Positions 25,678 through 34,362 of a stretch of DNA of 64,000 nt are shown here, in pieces. The DNA is taken from the NCBI RefSeq assembly GCF_012927245.1, contig NZ_JABBGE010000013.1, forward strand, positions 124,001 to 188,000. The letters run 5' to 3'. Source of the stretch: Streptomyces sp. R302. GTDB taxonomy: Bacteria > Actinomycetota > Actinomycetes > Streptomycetales > Streptomycetaceae. Made by a program: the position numbers and the translations under genes. Numbering within the stretch: the first letter of the stretch is position 1; every line of letters begins with the position of its first letter. The notes under the pieces were generated by a model. It saw only the letters and a list, made by a program, of their open reading frames with translations. It searched no databases and was not told the origin of the DNA.

Positions 25678-27207
25678 TCAGCTGTCGCCGGTGCGCTCGC
25701 CGAGGATCACCGTCGTGGTCGCCGTCTTGCCGTCGCGCTCGTAGGTGATCTTCACCGAGTCGCCCGGCTTGTGCGTCCAGATCTCGCTGATGAGCGACGG
25801 GCCGCTGTCGATGGGGTGGTCGCCGAAGGCCGTGATCACGTCGCCGGGCCGCAGGCCCGCCTTGGCCGCCGGGCCGCTCGGCGTCACCGCGTCCGTGCCG
25901 CCCGCGCCCTGCTCGGCGATCCGTGCGCCCTCGCCCTTGTCGTTCATGTTCACGGTCGCGCCGATCACCGGGTAGACCGGCTTGCCGGTCTTGATCAGCT
26001 GCTCGGCCACCGCCTTCGCCTGGTTCACCGGGATCGCGAAGCCGAGGCCGATGGAGCCCGCCTGCGACTGGCCGTAGCTGCCGCCGGTGGACTGGATCGC
26101 CGAGTTGATGCCGATCACCGCGCCGGCCGCGTCGAGCAGCGGACCGCCCGAGTTGCCGGGGTTGATCGAGGCGTCGGTCTGCAGGGCGCTCATGTACGAG
26201 TTGCTGCCGCCGCCGTCGCCCGAGGCCACCGGACGGTTCTTGGCGCTGATGATGCCGGTCGTCACCGTGTTGGAGAGGCCGAAGGGGGCGCCGATCGCGA
26301 TCGTCGAGTCGCCGACCGCCACCTTGTCCGAGTCGCCCAGCGGCAGCGGCTTCAGCCCCTTCGGGGCCTTCTTGAGCTTGATCACGGCCACGTCGTAGCC
26401 CTCGGCCCGGCCGACGACCTCGGCGTCGTACGTCCGGCCGTCCGAGAAGGTCGCGGAGAGCGTGCCGCCCTCCGCCGCCGACGCCACCACGTGGTTGTTG
26501 GTGACGATGTGGCCCTCCCGGTCGTAGACGAAACCGGTGCCGGTGCCGCCCTCGCCCTGGACGCCGCCCGACTTGGCCCGGATGGTGACCACGCTCGGCA
26601 GCGCCTTCGCGGCGACCGCCGCGACCGTGCCCGGCTCCCGCTTGAAGGAGGCGGGGGCGTCGCCGGAGGAGACCGTCGTGGACGCCGTGCCGCCGTCCTC
26701 GCGCTGGGCCGCCCAGTACCCGATGCCGCCGCCGATCCCGCCGGCGACGAGCGCCGCCACGAGGACCGCCGCGACGAGCCCGCCGGTGCGCCTGCGCGGC
26801 GCGGACTGGTCCGCGGGCAGGGCCGGGACCGGCTCGCCCCAGGCCGGGACGGTCGGAGGCGCCGGCGGCCAGCCGCCGCCCCCGGCGGCCGCCGCCGCGT
26901 GTTCGGGGGCGTGCACGGGCGCGTACGGGGCGGATGCGGGCACCGAAGGTACGGGAGCGGGAGCGGGGGCGGCAGCCGGGGGCGCGGGCGGGAGCGGCGG
27001 CTGGATCCTGGTCGTCTCGTCCGCGCCCGACGGCGCCGCGGGCTGCTGCGCCCGCGGGGCCTCCTCGGGCTGCTGCGGGACCTGCCCGGTCGGCTGCGCG
27101 GCGGGCGGCGCGGCCGGCGGCGGGGTGGTGGGGGCGGGCGGCGTGGCGGGGGCGGACGGGGCAGTCGGGTCCGCCGGAACCTCGGTGCCCTCGTTCTCGG
27201 TGCTCAC
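25678..27207 (-). CDS. HtrA/DegP-type membrane-anchored serine protease
   Basis: 509 residues. A Pro/Ala-rich cytoplasmic tail (1-140), one transmembrane helix (143-164), a trypsin-like domain with the triad His239 (TNNHVV), Asp272 (YDVAVIKL) and Ser353 (GNSGGPLL), then a PDZ domain (about 410-505, ending PGDSVKITYERDGK). The protease faces outward and would degrade or sense misfolded envelope proteins. The GTG at 27207 has GGAGAG upstream. It is divergent from the glycerophosphodiesterase gene, sharing a 187-bp promoter region that includes TTTATATCC. Confidence 0.93.
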   Translation of the reverse strand: MSTENEGTEVPADPTAPSAPATPPAPTTPPPAAPPAAQPTGQVPQQPEEAPRAQQPAAPSGADETTRIQPPLPPAPPAAAPAPAPVPSVPASAPYAPVHAPEHAAAAAGGGGWPPAPPTVPAWGEPVPALPADQSAPRRRTGGLVAAVLVAALVAGGIGGGIGYWAAQREDGGTASTTVSSGDAPASFKREPGTVAAVAAKALPSVVTIRAKSGGVQGEGGTGTGFVYDREGHIVTNNHVVASAAEGGTLSATFSDGRTYDAEVVGRAEGYDVAVIKLKKAPKGLKPLPLGDSDKVAVGDSTIAIGAPFGLSNTVTTGIISAKNRPVASGDGGGSNSYMSALQTDASINPGNSGGPLLDAAGAVIGINSAIQSTGGSYGQSQAGSIGLGFAIPVNQAKAVAEQLIKTGKPVYPVIGATVNMNDKGEGARIAEQGAGGTDAVTPSGPAAKAGLRPGDVITAFGDHPIDSGPSLISEIWTHKPGDSVKITYERDGKTATTTVILGERTGDS

Positions 27208-27394
27208 AGCTCGCTCTCCTCGTTCACGGCGCGGGGACGGTGACGGTCGCTCCAGGGTGCTGGGCACAGCTTTTCCCACCAGGCGTCAGGCCGCGGTAAG
27301 GCGGAGCTGTGCGTACGCACCCCATTCTTTATATCCGGGCAGAACGGGCAGGTCCGGTGTGCCCCGGCCGCCCTGCCAATGGCACCATGACGCG

Positions 27395-28234
27395 GTGACC
27401 CACGCACGGCAGCAACCGCACCCCGGCCCCGTCCAGGTCGTCGCCCACCGAGGAGCCTCGGAAGACGCGCCGGAACACACCCTGGCCGCCTACGTGAAGG
27501 CCATCGAGGACGGCGCCGACGCCCTGGAGTGCGACGTCCGGCTCACGGCCGACGGGCACCTGGTCTGCGTCCACGACCGCCGCGTCGACCGTACGTCGAA
27601 CGGCCGCGGGGCTGTCTCCACGCTCGAACTCGCCGACCTGTCCGCGCTGGACTTCGGCGCCTGGAAGAAGTTCAAGGAACGCGAGGACTCCGGCGAGCCC
27701 GGCGAGATCCCCGACTGGGGCGACCCCGAGTACACCTCGGTCCTCACCCTGGAGCGCCTCCTGGAGCTGGTCTCCGACGCGGGCCGGCGGGTCGAGCTCG
27801 CCATCGAGACCAAGCACCCCACCCGCTGGGCGGGCCAGGTCGAGGAGCGGCTCCTCGCGCTCCTGGAGCGTTTCGGCCTGCACGCGCCCGTGGCACCCGA
27901 GGAGTCCCCGGTACGGATCATGAGCTTCTCGGCCCGCTCCCTGCACCGGATCAACACCGCCGCGCCGACGCTCCCGACCGTCTCGCTCGCCCAGTTCGTC
28001 ACCCCCCGGCTGCGCGACGGACGCCTCCCCGCGGGCGCGCGCGTGGCGGGTCCCTCCATCCGGATCGTCCGTCACCATCCGGCCGTCATCCTGCGCCTGC
28101 AGAAGGCCGGCCACCCGGTCCACGTCTGGACGGTGGACGATCCGGAGGACGTCGAACTCTGTCTGCGCCTGGGCGTCGACGCGATCATCACCAACCGCCC
28201 CAAGGCCGTCCTCGAACAGCTCGGACGCTCCTGA
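27395..28234 (+). CDS. Glycerophosphodiester phosphodiesterase (GDPD family)
   Basis: 279 residues, TIM-barrel GDPD that cleaves glycerophosphodiesters to glycerol-3-phosphate and an alcohol. Motifs: VVAHRGASEDAPEHT (catalytic His), DALECDVRLTADGHLVCVHD (Glu and Asp metal ligands plus second His), RRVELAIETKHP, and the C-terminal VHVWTVDDPEDV and GVDAIITNRP. It lacks a signal peptide, so it is intracellular. The GTG at 27395 has no strong ribosome site; no other start precedes the HRG motif in sensible sequence. A strong hairpin follows. Confidence 0.92.
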   Translation: MTHARQQPHPGPVQVVAHRGASEDAPEHTLAAYVKAIEDGADALECDVRLTADGHLVCVHDRRVDRTSNGRGAVSTLELADLSALDFGAWKKFKEREDSGEPGEIPDWGDPEYTSVLTLERLLELVSDAGRRVELAIETKHPTRWAGQVEERLLALLERFGLHAPVAPEESPVRIMSFSARSLHRINTAAPTLPTVSLAQFVTPRLRDGRLPAGARVAGPSIRIVRHHPAVILRLQKAGHPVHVWTVDDPEDVELCLRLGVDAIITNRPKAVLEQLGRS

Positions 28235-28241
28235 ACCACGC

Positions 28242-28270
28242 CCCCGGGCGCTCCGCCGGGGCGCCCGGGG
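28242..28270 (+). terminator. Terminator of the GDPD gene
   Basis: 10-bp perfect stem CCCCGGGCGC with a 9-nt loop, 7 bp past the stop. Confidence 0.8.
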
Positions 28271-28398
28271 GGTGCGCACCGGCGCGTTCGGCGCGTACGC
28301 GATCGTCACTTGTGCTCCACCCCACCCGGAACAGGCGGTTTCCGGTCGCGGTCACCGGGGCATCCACACCGTGGCGTGGGGCGAAGGAGGTCTCGGGG

Positions 28399-28917
28399 GT
28401 GGCGTTGGTGGTGGCACAGAAGGTGCCCACGTCGTCGAGCATGGCCGTACCCCATGGCCCTGCGGGCGTGGGGGAAGCGCGACACCGGATGCGGGACGAG
28501 CTGTACCGCGGCGGGGTGTCGGAATCGGTCGTCGACGACGCGGTCCTGATCCTGTCCGAACTGCTCAGCAACGCCTACCGGCACGGCAGGCCGCTGGGCC
28601 GGGCGGACCGGGGAGAGGGCGACGTGCTGGCGGCCTGGCGGCTCGATCCGTCGGGCGGGCTGACGATCGAGGTGACGGACGGAGGCGGTCCCACGAGACC
28701 CGTCCCGTCGACGCCCTCGGTCACTGCACGCGGCGGACGCGGGCTCACCATCATCGGCGCCCTGGCCCAGGACTGGGGCGTGCGCGACAGCGCGACGGGC
28801 GAGGTCACCGTCTGGGTGATCGTCACGGAGGGCCACCGCCGCGAGGACTTCGCGGCCCGGGTCGGCTCCGGCGGCTCCGGCTTCGACCTCCTCGACGCGT
28901 ACGACGACCTGGACTGA
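28399..28917 (+). CDS. RsbW-like ATP-binding protein (anti-sigma factor type)
   Basis: 172 residues with a GHKL ATPase fold: N box LILSELLSNAYRHGRPLG (about 55-72), DGGGPTRP (G1) and GGRGLTIIG (G2). Streptomyces has many such orphan anti-sigma/serine-kinase-like proteins; a partner is not evident here. The GTG at 28399 is 8 nt after GGAGG. The C-terminus is acidic (YDDLD). A 21-22-bp repeat array begins about 40 bp after the stop. Confidence 0.85.
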   Translation: MALVVAQKVPTSSSMAVPHGPAGVGEARHRMRDELYRGGVSESVVDDAVLILSELLSNAYRHGRPLGRADRGEGDVLAAWRLDPSGGLTIEVTDGGGPTRPVPSTPSVTARGGRGLTIIGALAQDWGVRDSATGEVTVWVIVTEGHRREDFAARVGSGGSGFDLLDAYDDLD

Positions 28918-29271
28918 GGCGGCGGGCCCGGCCCCGGACCCGGGCTCGGGCTCGCCGCCGGCCCACCGGGGGTTCCTTTCCGGCCCACCGGGGGTTCCTT
29001 TCCGACCCGCCGGGGTTCCGTTCCGACCCACCGGGGGTCCCTTCCAGGGCGCCCGGCCGCGTTCCGGTGCGGGGTGCGCGGGGTTCGTTTCCGGCCTGTT
29101 CGGGGATACGGCTCCGGGGCCGGCGGGCGCGTCGGCGGAGCCCGTATCCGATCCGCGGGCGGAGCTCGTATCCGATCCGTCGGGTGGTCATGGCACGGCT
29201 GAGCTTGTGGCGGCGTCCGGGCGGCTAGGCTCGCGCCCGACACAGCACCGCGATCGGGAGAAAGCCACACC
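28918..29271. other. Intergenic region with repeats and promoter of the SEC-C gene
   Basis: Contains the 21-22-bp array (28959-29066), a 24-bp-spaced pair of CCGATCCG-ending motifs (29137-29180), and a TAGGCT -10 candidate at 29226-29231 before the SEC-C gene. No gene seen. Confidence 0.6.
28959..29066. repeat. 21-22-bp tandem repeat, about five units
   Basis: CGGCCCACCGGGGGTTCCTT-type units start at 28959, 28981, 29003 and 29024, with a decayed unit after. Confidence 0.85.
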
Positions 29272-30249
29272 ATGGCCAAGAAGCGCCCCCAGACGAAGGC
29301 CGGCAAGAGCGGCCAGGCACAGGTCACGAACGGGGAGATCCCGGTCGTCGGCGCGCGCGAGCCGTGCCCGTGCGGTTCGGGCCGCCGCTACAAGGCGTGC
29401 CACGGCCGGGCCGCCGCGCACGCCGTGACCGAGCACGTCCAGCGCCCCTTCGAGGGCCTGCCGGGCGAGTGCGACCTGGTCGCGCTGCGCGAGCTGGTGC
29501 CCGCCGCCACCGTGCCGCTCACCCTCAAGGGCGGGCTGCCCGAGGGCGTTCCGTCGGTGACGCTGGCGACGGTCCTGCCGATGGCGTGGCCCGCGCTCCG
29601 CCGCGACGACGGCTCCGTCCTGCTCGCCCTGCAGAACGACGGCACCTCCGGCGACCTGTCCCGCGACCTCGCCGACACCCTCCAGCGCGCGCTGGAGACC
29701 GAGCCCGGCAACCCGGTGCCGCCGCGCCGCGTCGAGCCCGAGGGCCCGCGCCTCCAGGACCTGCTCGACACGGACGCGCCCTTCGTGCCCGAGGTGCACA
29801 CCGGATTCGAATTCTGGATCCCGAAGTCGGCGGACGGCGCCGAGCCCGAGGTCGCCGCCTCCCTGGAGCGGGCCAACGCCGCCGCGATCCCCACGGAGAA
29901 GCTGGCCTCGGTCGACGCCGCCTACTGGTGCGAGACCCCGGACAAGAACCACCTGCGCTGGGTCATGCCGCACCCGGAGGAGAAGCTCCTCGACGCGCTC
30001 GCCCGCCTCCAGGCCGCCGGCACCACCTCGCTCGGCCCGGACACCCGTCTCGTCGGCTCCTTCCGCGCCCACGGCCTGATGGTCCCGGTGTGGGACCTGC
30101 CGTCGGCGATGACCGCCGAGCAGTGCGAGAAGCCCGCCGCCGAGTTCGCCGGGCGACTGGCCGAGGCGCTCGCCGTGGACACCCCGCTCACCGCCGAGGA
30201 GCGTCGTGCGCGCGGCGGCCTCACGAACCGTCAGGTCACTCTCAGCTGA
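29272..30249 (+). CDS. DUF5926 family protein with SEC-C zinc motif
   Basis: 325 residues. The N-terminus carries a SEC-C-like zinc motif EPCPCGSGRRYKACHG (about 31-46), as found on SecA tails and many metal-binding accessory proteins. The rest is the actinobacterial DUF5926 domain (HTGFEFWIPKSADG, YWCETPDKNHLRWVMPHPEEKLLDAL). It is cytoplasmic, function unknown, perhaps binding ribosomes or nucleic acid through the zinc motif. ATG at 29272 has GGGAGAAAG upstream. It converges on the secreted protein gene at 30468. Confidence 0.88.
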   Translation: MAKKRPQTKAGKSGQAQVTNGEIPVVGAREPCPCGSGRRYKACHGRAAAHAVTEHVQRPFEGLPGECDLVALRELVPAATVPLTLKGGLPEGVPSVTLATVLPMAWPALRRDDGSVLLALQNDGTSGDLSRDLADTLQRALETEPGNPVPPRRVEPEGPRLQDLLDTDAPFVPEVHTGFEFWIPKSADGAEPEVAASLERANAAAIPTEKLASVDAAYWCETPDKNHLRWVMPHPEEKLLDALARLQAAGTTSLGPDTRLVGSFRAHGLMVPVWDLPSAMTAEQCEKPAAEFAGRLAEALAVDTPLTAEERRARGGLTNRQVTLS

Positions 30250-30268
30250 TACCCCAGGTGGTATCGGT

Positions 30269-30288
30269 GACTGACAGACCGATCAGTC
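30269..30288. promoter_or_regulatory. Short inverted repeat after the SEC-C gene
   Basis: GACTGA, 8-nt spacer, TCAGTC. It could be a weak hairpin or a protein site; no downstream gene on this strand makes an operator role obvious. Confidence 0.25.
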
Positions 30289-30388
30289 GGTGACTTCCGC
30301 CACAGCGGTACCTACGGAGCGGTAAATCCCTGTCCGAATAACCGAGATCGAATTTGCGAACCGCAGATCTCTTGTTACCGTTCTGGAA

Positions 30389-30428
30389 GCCCGGTCGCTG
30401 GTGCATCCCCCGTCGCCAGCGACCGGGC
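30389..30428. terminator. Bidirectional terminator
   Basis: 13-bp perfect stem GCCCGGTCGCTGG with a 14-nt loop and a following GTTT, between converging genes. Confidence 0.85.
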
Positions 30429-30467
30429 GTTTCCATGTCCGCCCCGCCGTCGCGCCCGGGCGGTTTC

Positions 30468-31223
30468 TCAACTCGCTTCGTCCTCGGCCGTGTTGCTGCC
30501 CGAGCGGAGCAGCAGCGGTGCGTCGCCGCCTTCTTCCTTCCCCGCGAATTCCGCCACCGCCGTATGCGCGCGTGCGGCGCCCGTACCCGGCTCCCTCGGG
30601 GTCTCGCAGGTGTCCGGCTCGTCCCGCGCGGGGACCGCGCACCGCACCTGGACCGTCCGGCCGCCGGGCGCCATGAGGGTCAGAATCGCGTCGATCTCCC
30701 GGCCGGTGGCATTGCGGTAGTAGGTCCGCGCCCAGACGTCTGGACCCTCGGACAGGACGCAGGTCTGCGCCTCGACGCCCTCGGGCGAGGCGAGTTCGGG
30801 ACCGCAGCGGCTGACCCGCTCGGGCGCGCCCGCGGCGGCGGCGTTCGGGACGGCGGCCGTCGGGGCGGCGGTGGCACGCGCGCGTGCGGGGGCCGGCACC
30901 GGAGCGGCGGGCCGGGCACTCTCGCCGGTACGGCCCGCTCCGCCGATACGGTCCTCCCCGCCGGTACGGCCCGCTCCGCCGATACGGTCCCCTCCGCCGG
31001 TACGGTCCGCTCCCCCCGTCACGTCCTCCCCGCCGAGCCCCAGCTCGCCCAGCAGCCCGCCGGACGCCCCGCCCGGCTTGGCGTCACCCGCCGGAGCGTG
31101 GGCCGTCGACGGTGGTGCTTCGTCCGGCTGGCCCGCCGTGGCGGCCAGGGGGACGAGGACGGCGAGCGCGACGGCGGTGCCGAGGCCGGCCATGCGGAGT
31201 TGCGCCGGACTCAGCCGACTCAT
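30468..31223 (-). CDS. Exported protein with GGxDR repeat and Cys-rich C-terminal domain
   Basis: 251 residues from the ATG at 31223 (AGGTGG just upstream); a GTG three codons earlier is possible. Signal peptide or anchor in the first 30 residues, then a low-complexity stretch with about five G-G-x-D/G-R-T/I units (18-bp DNA period), an Ala/Pro run, and a C-terminal domain of about 100 residues with four Cys (RCGPEL, QTCVL, VRCAV, DTCET) that should pair as two disulfides. Likely extracytoplasmic, role unknown. It lies 150 bp downstream of the prim-pol gene on the same strand. Confidence 0.7.
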   Translation of the reverse strand: MSRLSPAQLRMAGLGTAVALAVLVPLAATAGQPDEAPPSTAHAPAGDAKPGGASGGLLGELGLGGEDVTGGADRTGGGDRIGGAGRTGGEDRIGGAGRTGESARPAAPVPAPARARATAAPTAAVPNAAAAGAPERVSRCGPELASPEGVEAQTCVLSEGPDVWARTYYRNATGREIDAILTLMAPGGRTVQVRCAVPARDEPDTCETPREPGTGAARAHTAVAEFAGKEEGGDAPLLLRSGSNTAEDEAS

Positions 31224-31373
31224 GCGACCCACCTGCTCTGTTCGGGGACCGTTCCCGGCCGGGAACGATCACGGACGGTGGGCCGAACCTACCCGCGCCG
31301 GAGGGGCGCCCGGCGGGCCGCGCGCCGGATTCCCGTACGCGTCGGCCCGGGACACACCCGTTCGGGTGAACGG

Positions 31374-32192
31374 TCAGTAGGCGAGCCGGCTGCCGCCGCC
31401 GGGGGTGGCCGTGCTCGCCGCGACCAGGGCGTCGACGACCGCCTCCACGTCCGGCAGCCAGGGGCGGGCCGAGCCGGCGAGCGGCTCCCGCTCCCAGCGG
31501 ACCTGCCCGGTGCCCGCCGTGGACGGCGGCAGCAGCAGATAGCCGCCCTCGCCGTGGAACCGAAGCGAGCTCGGCACGCTGTCCTTCGTGTACAGCAGCT
31601 CGCCGAGTCGTTCGAGGTCGTACGGGGCGACCAGGATCGACCAGCGGGTCGGCGTCGCCACCACCGGGCCGAGCCGCATGCCCATCGCGTCGAGGTCCCG
31701 CAGGGCACGGGCGCCGGCGAGCGCCGGGAGGCTCACCGCGCAGGGGGCGCGGCCGCCGGTGGCCAGCACGATGGGGGCGTCCGGGCGCCGGGTCCACCAC
31801 CAGCTGATCATCCGCTCGTCGGTGGTGGCGGCCAGCAGGCCCGGGTCGAAGGGGTGGGCGCCGGGGACCACGCACTCCGGGTCGGGACAGGCGCACACCG
31901 GCCCGTCGCCGCCGCCGGTCCGCGACACGCCCCCGGACCGCTCGGCCGGACGCCCGCCACCGGACTTCTCCGCACGGCCCGTGCCGGACCGCTCCGCTAC
32001 GGCGGCTCCGGAGACGGCCCGCAGGCCGCGGCGGCGGGAGGTCTTCGCCGTACCGGCGGGCTCCGCCAGGCCCACTCCCGGCAGGACCGGCCAGTCCCAC
32101 TCGACCGCGAAGCCGACCGCCGCGTCCTGCCGTGCGGTCCTCGCCTTGCGCCGGGACCGGAGCCTGCGTCGCCTTCCGAGGATCTCGCGCAT
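31374..32192 (-). CDS. Bifunctional DNA primase/polymerase (prim-pol) domain protein
   Basis: 272 residues. I recognise the Streptomyces prim-pol-like family: MREILGRRRRLRSRRK start, FAVEWDWPVLPGVGL, CACPDPECVVPGAHPFDPGLLAATTD (Cys cluster), WWTRRPDAPIVLATGG and a C-terminal APYDLERLGELL and SSLRFHGEGGYLLLPPS. Chromosomal copies like this lack the helicase part seen in plasmid and phage primases, and the catalytic acidic residues are not obvious, so it may not be an active primase. The ATG at 32192 starts the conserved N-terminus; a GTG at 32228 is upstream. A Ser/Gly/Arg insert lies at about 60-95. Confidence 0.75.
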   Translation of the reverse strand: MREILGRRRRLRSRRKARTARQDAAVGFAVEWDWPVLPGVGLAEPAGTAKTSRRRGLRAVSGAAVAERSGTGRAEKSGGGRPAERSGGVSRTGGGDGPVCACPDPECVVPGAHPFDPGLLAATTDERMISWWWTRRPDAPIVLATGGRAPCAVSLPALAGARALRDLDAMGMRLGPVVATPTRWSILVAPYDLERLGELLYTKDSVPSSLRFHGEGGYLLLPPSTAGTGQVRWEREPLAGSARPWLPDVEAVVDALVAASTATPGGGSRLAY

Positions 32193-32702
32193 GAGCGCTC
32201 GTTCCTTTCCGTTGAACGCCGAATCCACATCACACCATGTGCAGATCTCTTCACCGTGCGTATCAGCGCGTACAGCGTCGGCGGTGCGTCGCCCTGCCGA
32301 GGGCGGGGCCGGCCGGAACGGGGCCGGGTCACAGTCAGGTCGAAGCCGGTTCAGAACACGATCCCCGCCACGCGGGGAGGGGCTGCGGCCTGCGGCCCGT
32401 ACGACGCCGGGGTTCCGCTTCTCGATCCCGGGGCGCCGTCAACTGCCCCTGCCTGTCATCGATTACGTACCCCACACGCTCAGAATGACGCGCTTTCAAA
32501 CGACGCCAGTCGACCGCAAATGGTGCACACTGGGGGCAATTTTCAGCCAACTTCCAGCCCACTTCAACCCCTGCGCACAAGCTCGCGGAACGCCACCCGG
32601 ACACCACAAGTCCCATCGGGACAATGCTGGACATCGCTCCTCGGGTGCGTGTACATGTGGAGACATCGAGCGGCGCAATATGACATGGGGGTTTGCGATG
32701 CC
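32193..32702. other. Divergent promoter region, 510 bp
   Basis: Long non-coding space between prim-pol (leftward) and the SpoIIE gene (rightward). The part from 32480 to 32700 is less G+C rich than the rest. I see no credible gene; promoters for both flanking genes must lie here, but none could be assigned firmly. Confidence 0.5.
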
Positions 32703-34178
32703 ATGGCGTCAAACGCACCGGTCGGAAAGCCGACCGAGATGAGCACCCCGCACCTGCCGAAACATCTGCAGCAACACCTTCCGAAAGTGGCCGGAATCGA
32801 CTCCACGGTTCCCGCGCCACCGCACACTAAGGCGCCTCTCGCGGGCGTCCCCGCCGCCGCGGCACCGGCCGACGCGGCCCCCGGACCCGGCGCCCAGATC
32901 ACGGACCGCCTGGCCGGCTGGGTCTCCGACCTCACCACCCTCCACGAACTCACCGAGCGGCTCATCAGGACCGCCACCCTCGACGAGGCCCTGCACGAGC
33001 TCCTCGGCGCCGGGGCCGCCCTCGTCGGCGCCCGACGCGGCATGGCCGTCCTCGAACCCGCCGACGGCCTCGGCCCCACCGCCACCATCGGCCTCGGCCT
33101 CGCCCACGCCGACCTCGGCACCATCGAGACCGTCCCCCGCGGCGCCACCAGCTACGGCCGCCTCCTCGACGGGCTCCCCGACCCGTCCGACCCGGACCGC
33201 GTCCCGGAACCCATCGCCATCCACGACGTCCGCACCGAGGAAGGCCTCGACCCCCGCCACCGCGAGGTCGCCGCCCGACTCGGCTACGCCGCCAGCTACG
33301 CCCTCCCCCTCGCCACCGAGGAGGCCGGCCGGATCGGCGCCGGCGTCTGGCTCTACGACGAACCGGCCGCCCCCACCGACCGCCAGCGCCACCTCATCGG
33401 CCTCTACGGCCGCTTCGCCACCGAGCACCTCGCCCACCTCCTCCAGGTCGAGCGGGCCCGCGTCCAGGTCGCCACGGTCGCCGAGGAGCTGCTCCCGAGC
33501 CGGCTCCCCCGCGTCCCCGGGGTCCGGCTCGCCGCCCGCCACCGCACCGGCCCCCGGGGCGGCGGCGACTGGTACGACGCGCTGCCGCTCCCCGAGGGCG
33601 CCCTCGGGCTCTCCGTCGGCTCCGTCTCCGGCACCGGGCCCAGCGCGCTCGCCGCAATGGGAAGGCTGCGCGCCTCGCTGCGCGCGTACGCGGTGATGGA
33701 GGGCGAGGACCCGGTCGCCGTCCTCTCCGACCTGGAGCTGCTGCTCCGGCTCACCGAGCCGGCCCGCTCGGCCACCGCCCTCTTCGCCTACGCCGAGCCG
33801 GCCCACCGCCGGCTCGTCCTGGCCGGCGCCGGCCACACCCCGCCGCTGCTGATCGGCGAGCGCCGCACCGAGTACGTGGAGACCTCCCTCTCCGCCCCGC
33901 TCGGCATGCTCTCCTGCTGGGAGGCGCCCAGCGTGGAGCTGTCCCCCGCGCCAGGAGAAACGGTGCTGCTGTACACGGACGGGCTGCTGCGGCGTACCGG
34001 CGACCCGATCGACCGGGCCTTCGCCCGGCTCCACGCGGCCGCCGCGAGCGTGCCCAGGACGGACCGGGACGATCCGGGCGCGATCGCCGATCACGTCCTG
34101 CGGACCGTGCTCCCGGACGGGCTCGACCCGGCGGTGGAGGGCGAGGACGTGGTGCTGCTCGCCGCCCGCTTCGACTGA
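32703..34178 (+). CDS. GAF-SpoIIE (PP2C-type) phosphatase, degenerate active site
   Basis: 491 residues from the ATG at 32703 (in-frame ATG at 32685 possible). Disordered N-terminus to about 60, GAF domain (about 75-245), SpoIIE phosphatase domain (about 255-490). Metal ligands: GGDWYD is intact (Asp289), but the next motif, normally V-G-D-V-x-G-x-G, reads VGSVSGTG (Ser307 for Asp). YTDGL keeps Asp426 and the last pair is Glu-Asp (481-482). Such proteins act on anti-sigma antagonists, but the loss of a metal Asp suggests reduced or no catalysis. A 20-bp repeat array starts 3 bp past the stop. Confidence 0.88.
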   Translation: MASNAPVGKPTEMSTPHLPKHLQQHLPKVAGIDSTVPAPPHTKAPLAGVPAAAAPADAAPGPGAQITDRLAGWVSDLTTLHELTERLIRTATLDEALHELLGAGAALVGARRGMAVLEPADGLGPTATIGLGLAHADLGTIETVPRGATSYGRLLDGLPDPSDPDRVPEPIAIHDVRTEEGLDPRHREVAARLGYAASYALPLATEEAGRIGAGVWLYDEPAAPTDRQRHLIGLYGRFATEHLAHLLQVERARVQVATVAEELLPSRLPRVPGVRLAARHRTGPRGGGDWYDALPLPEGALGLSVGSVSGTGPSALAAMGRLRASLRAYAVMEGEDPVAVLSDLELLLRLTEPARSATALFAYAEPAHRRLVLAGAGHTPPLLIGERRTEYVETSLSAPLGMLSCWEAPSVELSPAPGETVLLYTDGLLRRTGDPIDRAFARLHAAAASVPRTDRDDPGAIADHVLRTVLPDGLDPAVEGEDVVLLAARFD

Positions 34179-34180
34179 TC

Positions 34181-34280
34181 CCACCGGTGACCGCACGGCT
34201 CCCGCGGTGATCGCACGGCTCCCACGGTGACCGCACGGCTCCCACGGTGACCGCACGGCTCCGGCGATGACCGCACGGTG
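34181..34280. repeat. 20-bp tandem repeat, five exact-length units
   Basis: CCCACGGTGACCGCACGGCT-type units start at 34181, 34201, 34221, 34241 and 34261, all exactly 20 bp apart; two are identical. Confidence 0.95.
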
Positions 34281-34362
34281 ATGGGCCTTCCGGCCCTGGG
34301 CCCCCTTCCGTACGACCGTACGATGGAGGGGGTTCAGTGTCGTACCAAGAGGAGGCAGACCC

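Noticed and set aside
31374..32192. A plasmid or phage replication module
   Set aside because: Only the prim-pol-like domain is present, with no helicase, origin or integrase nearby; Streptomyces chromosomes carry this gene as a stand-alone copy.
32335..32820. A 160-codon minus-strand frame in the prim-pol/SpoIIE intergenic region
   Set aside because: It overlaps the start of the SpoIIE-like gene, has no ribosome site and poor codon bias. A few residues look protein-like, but not enough to call.
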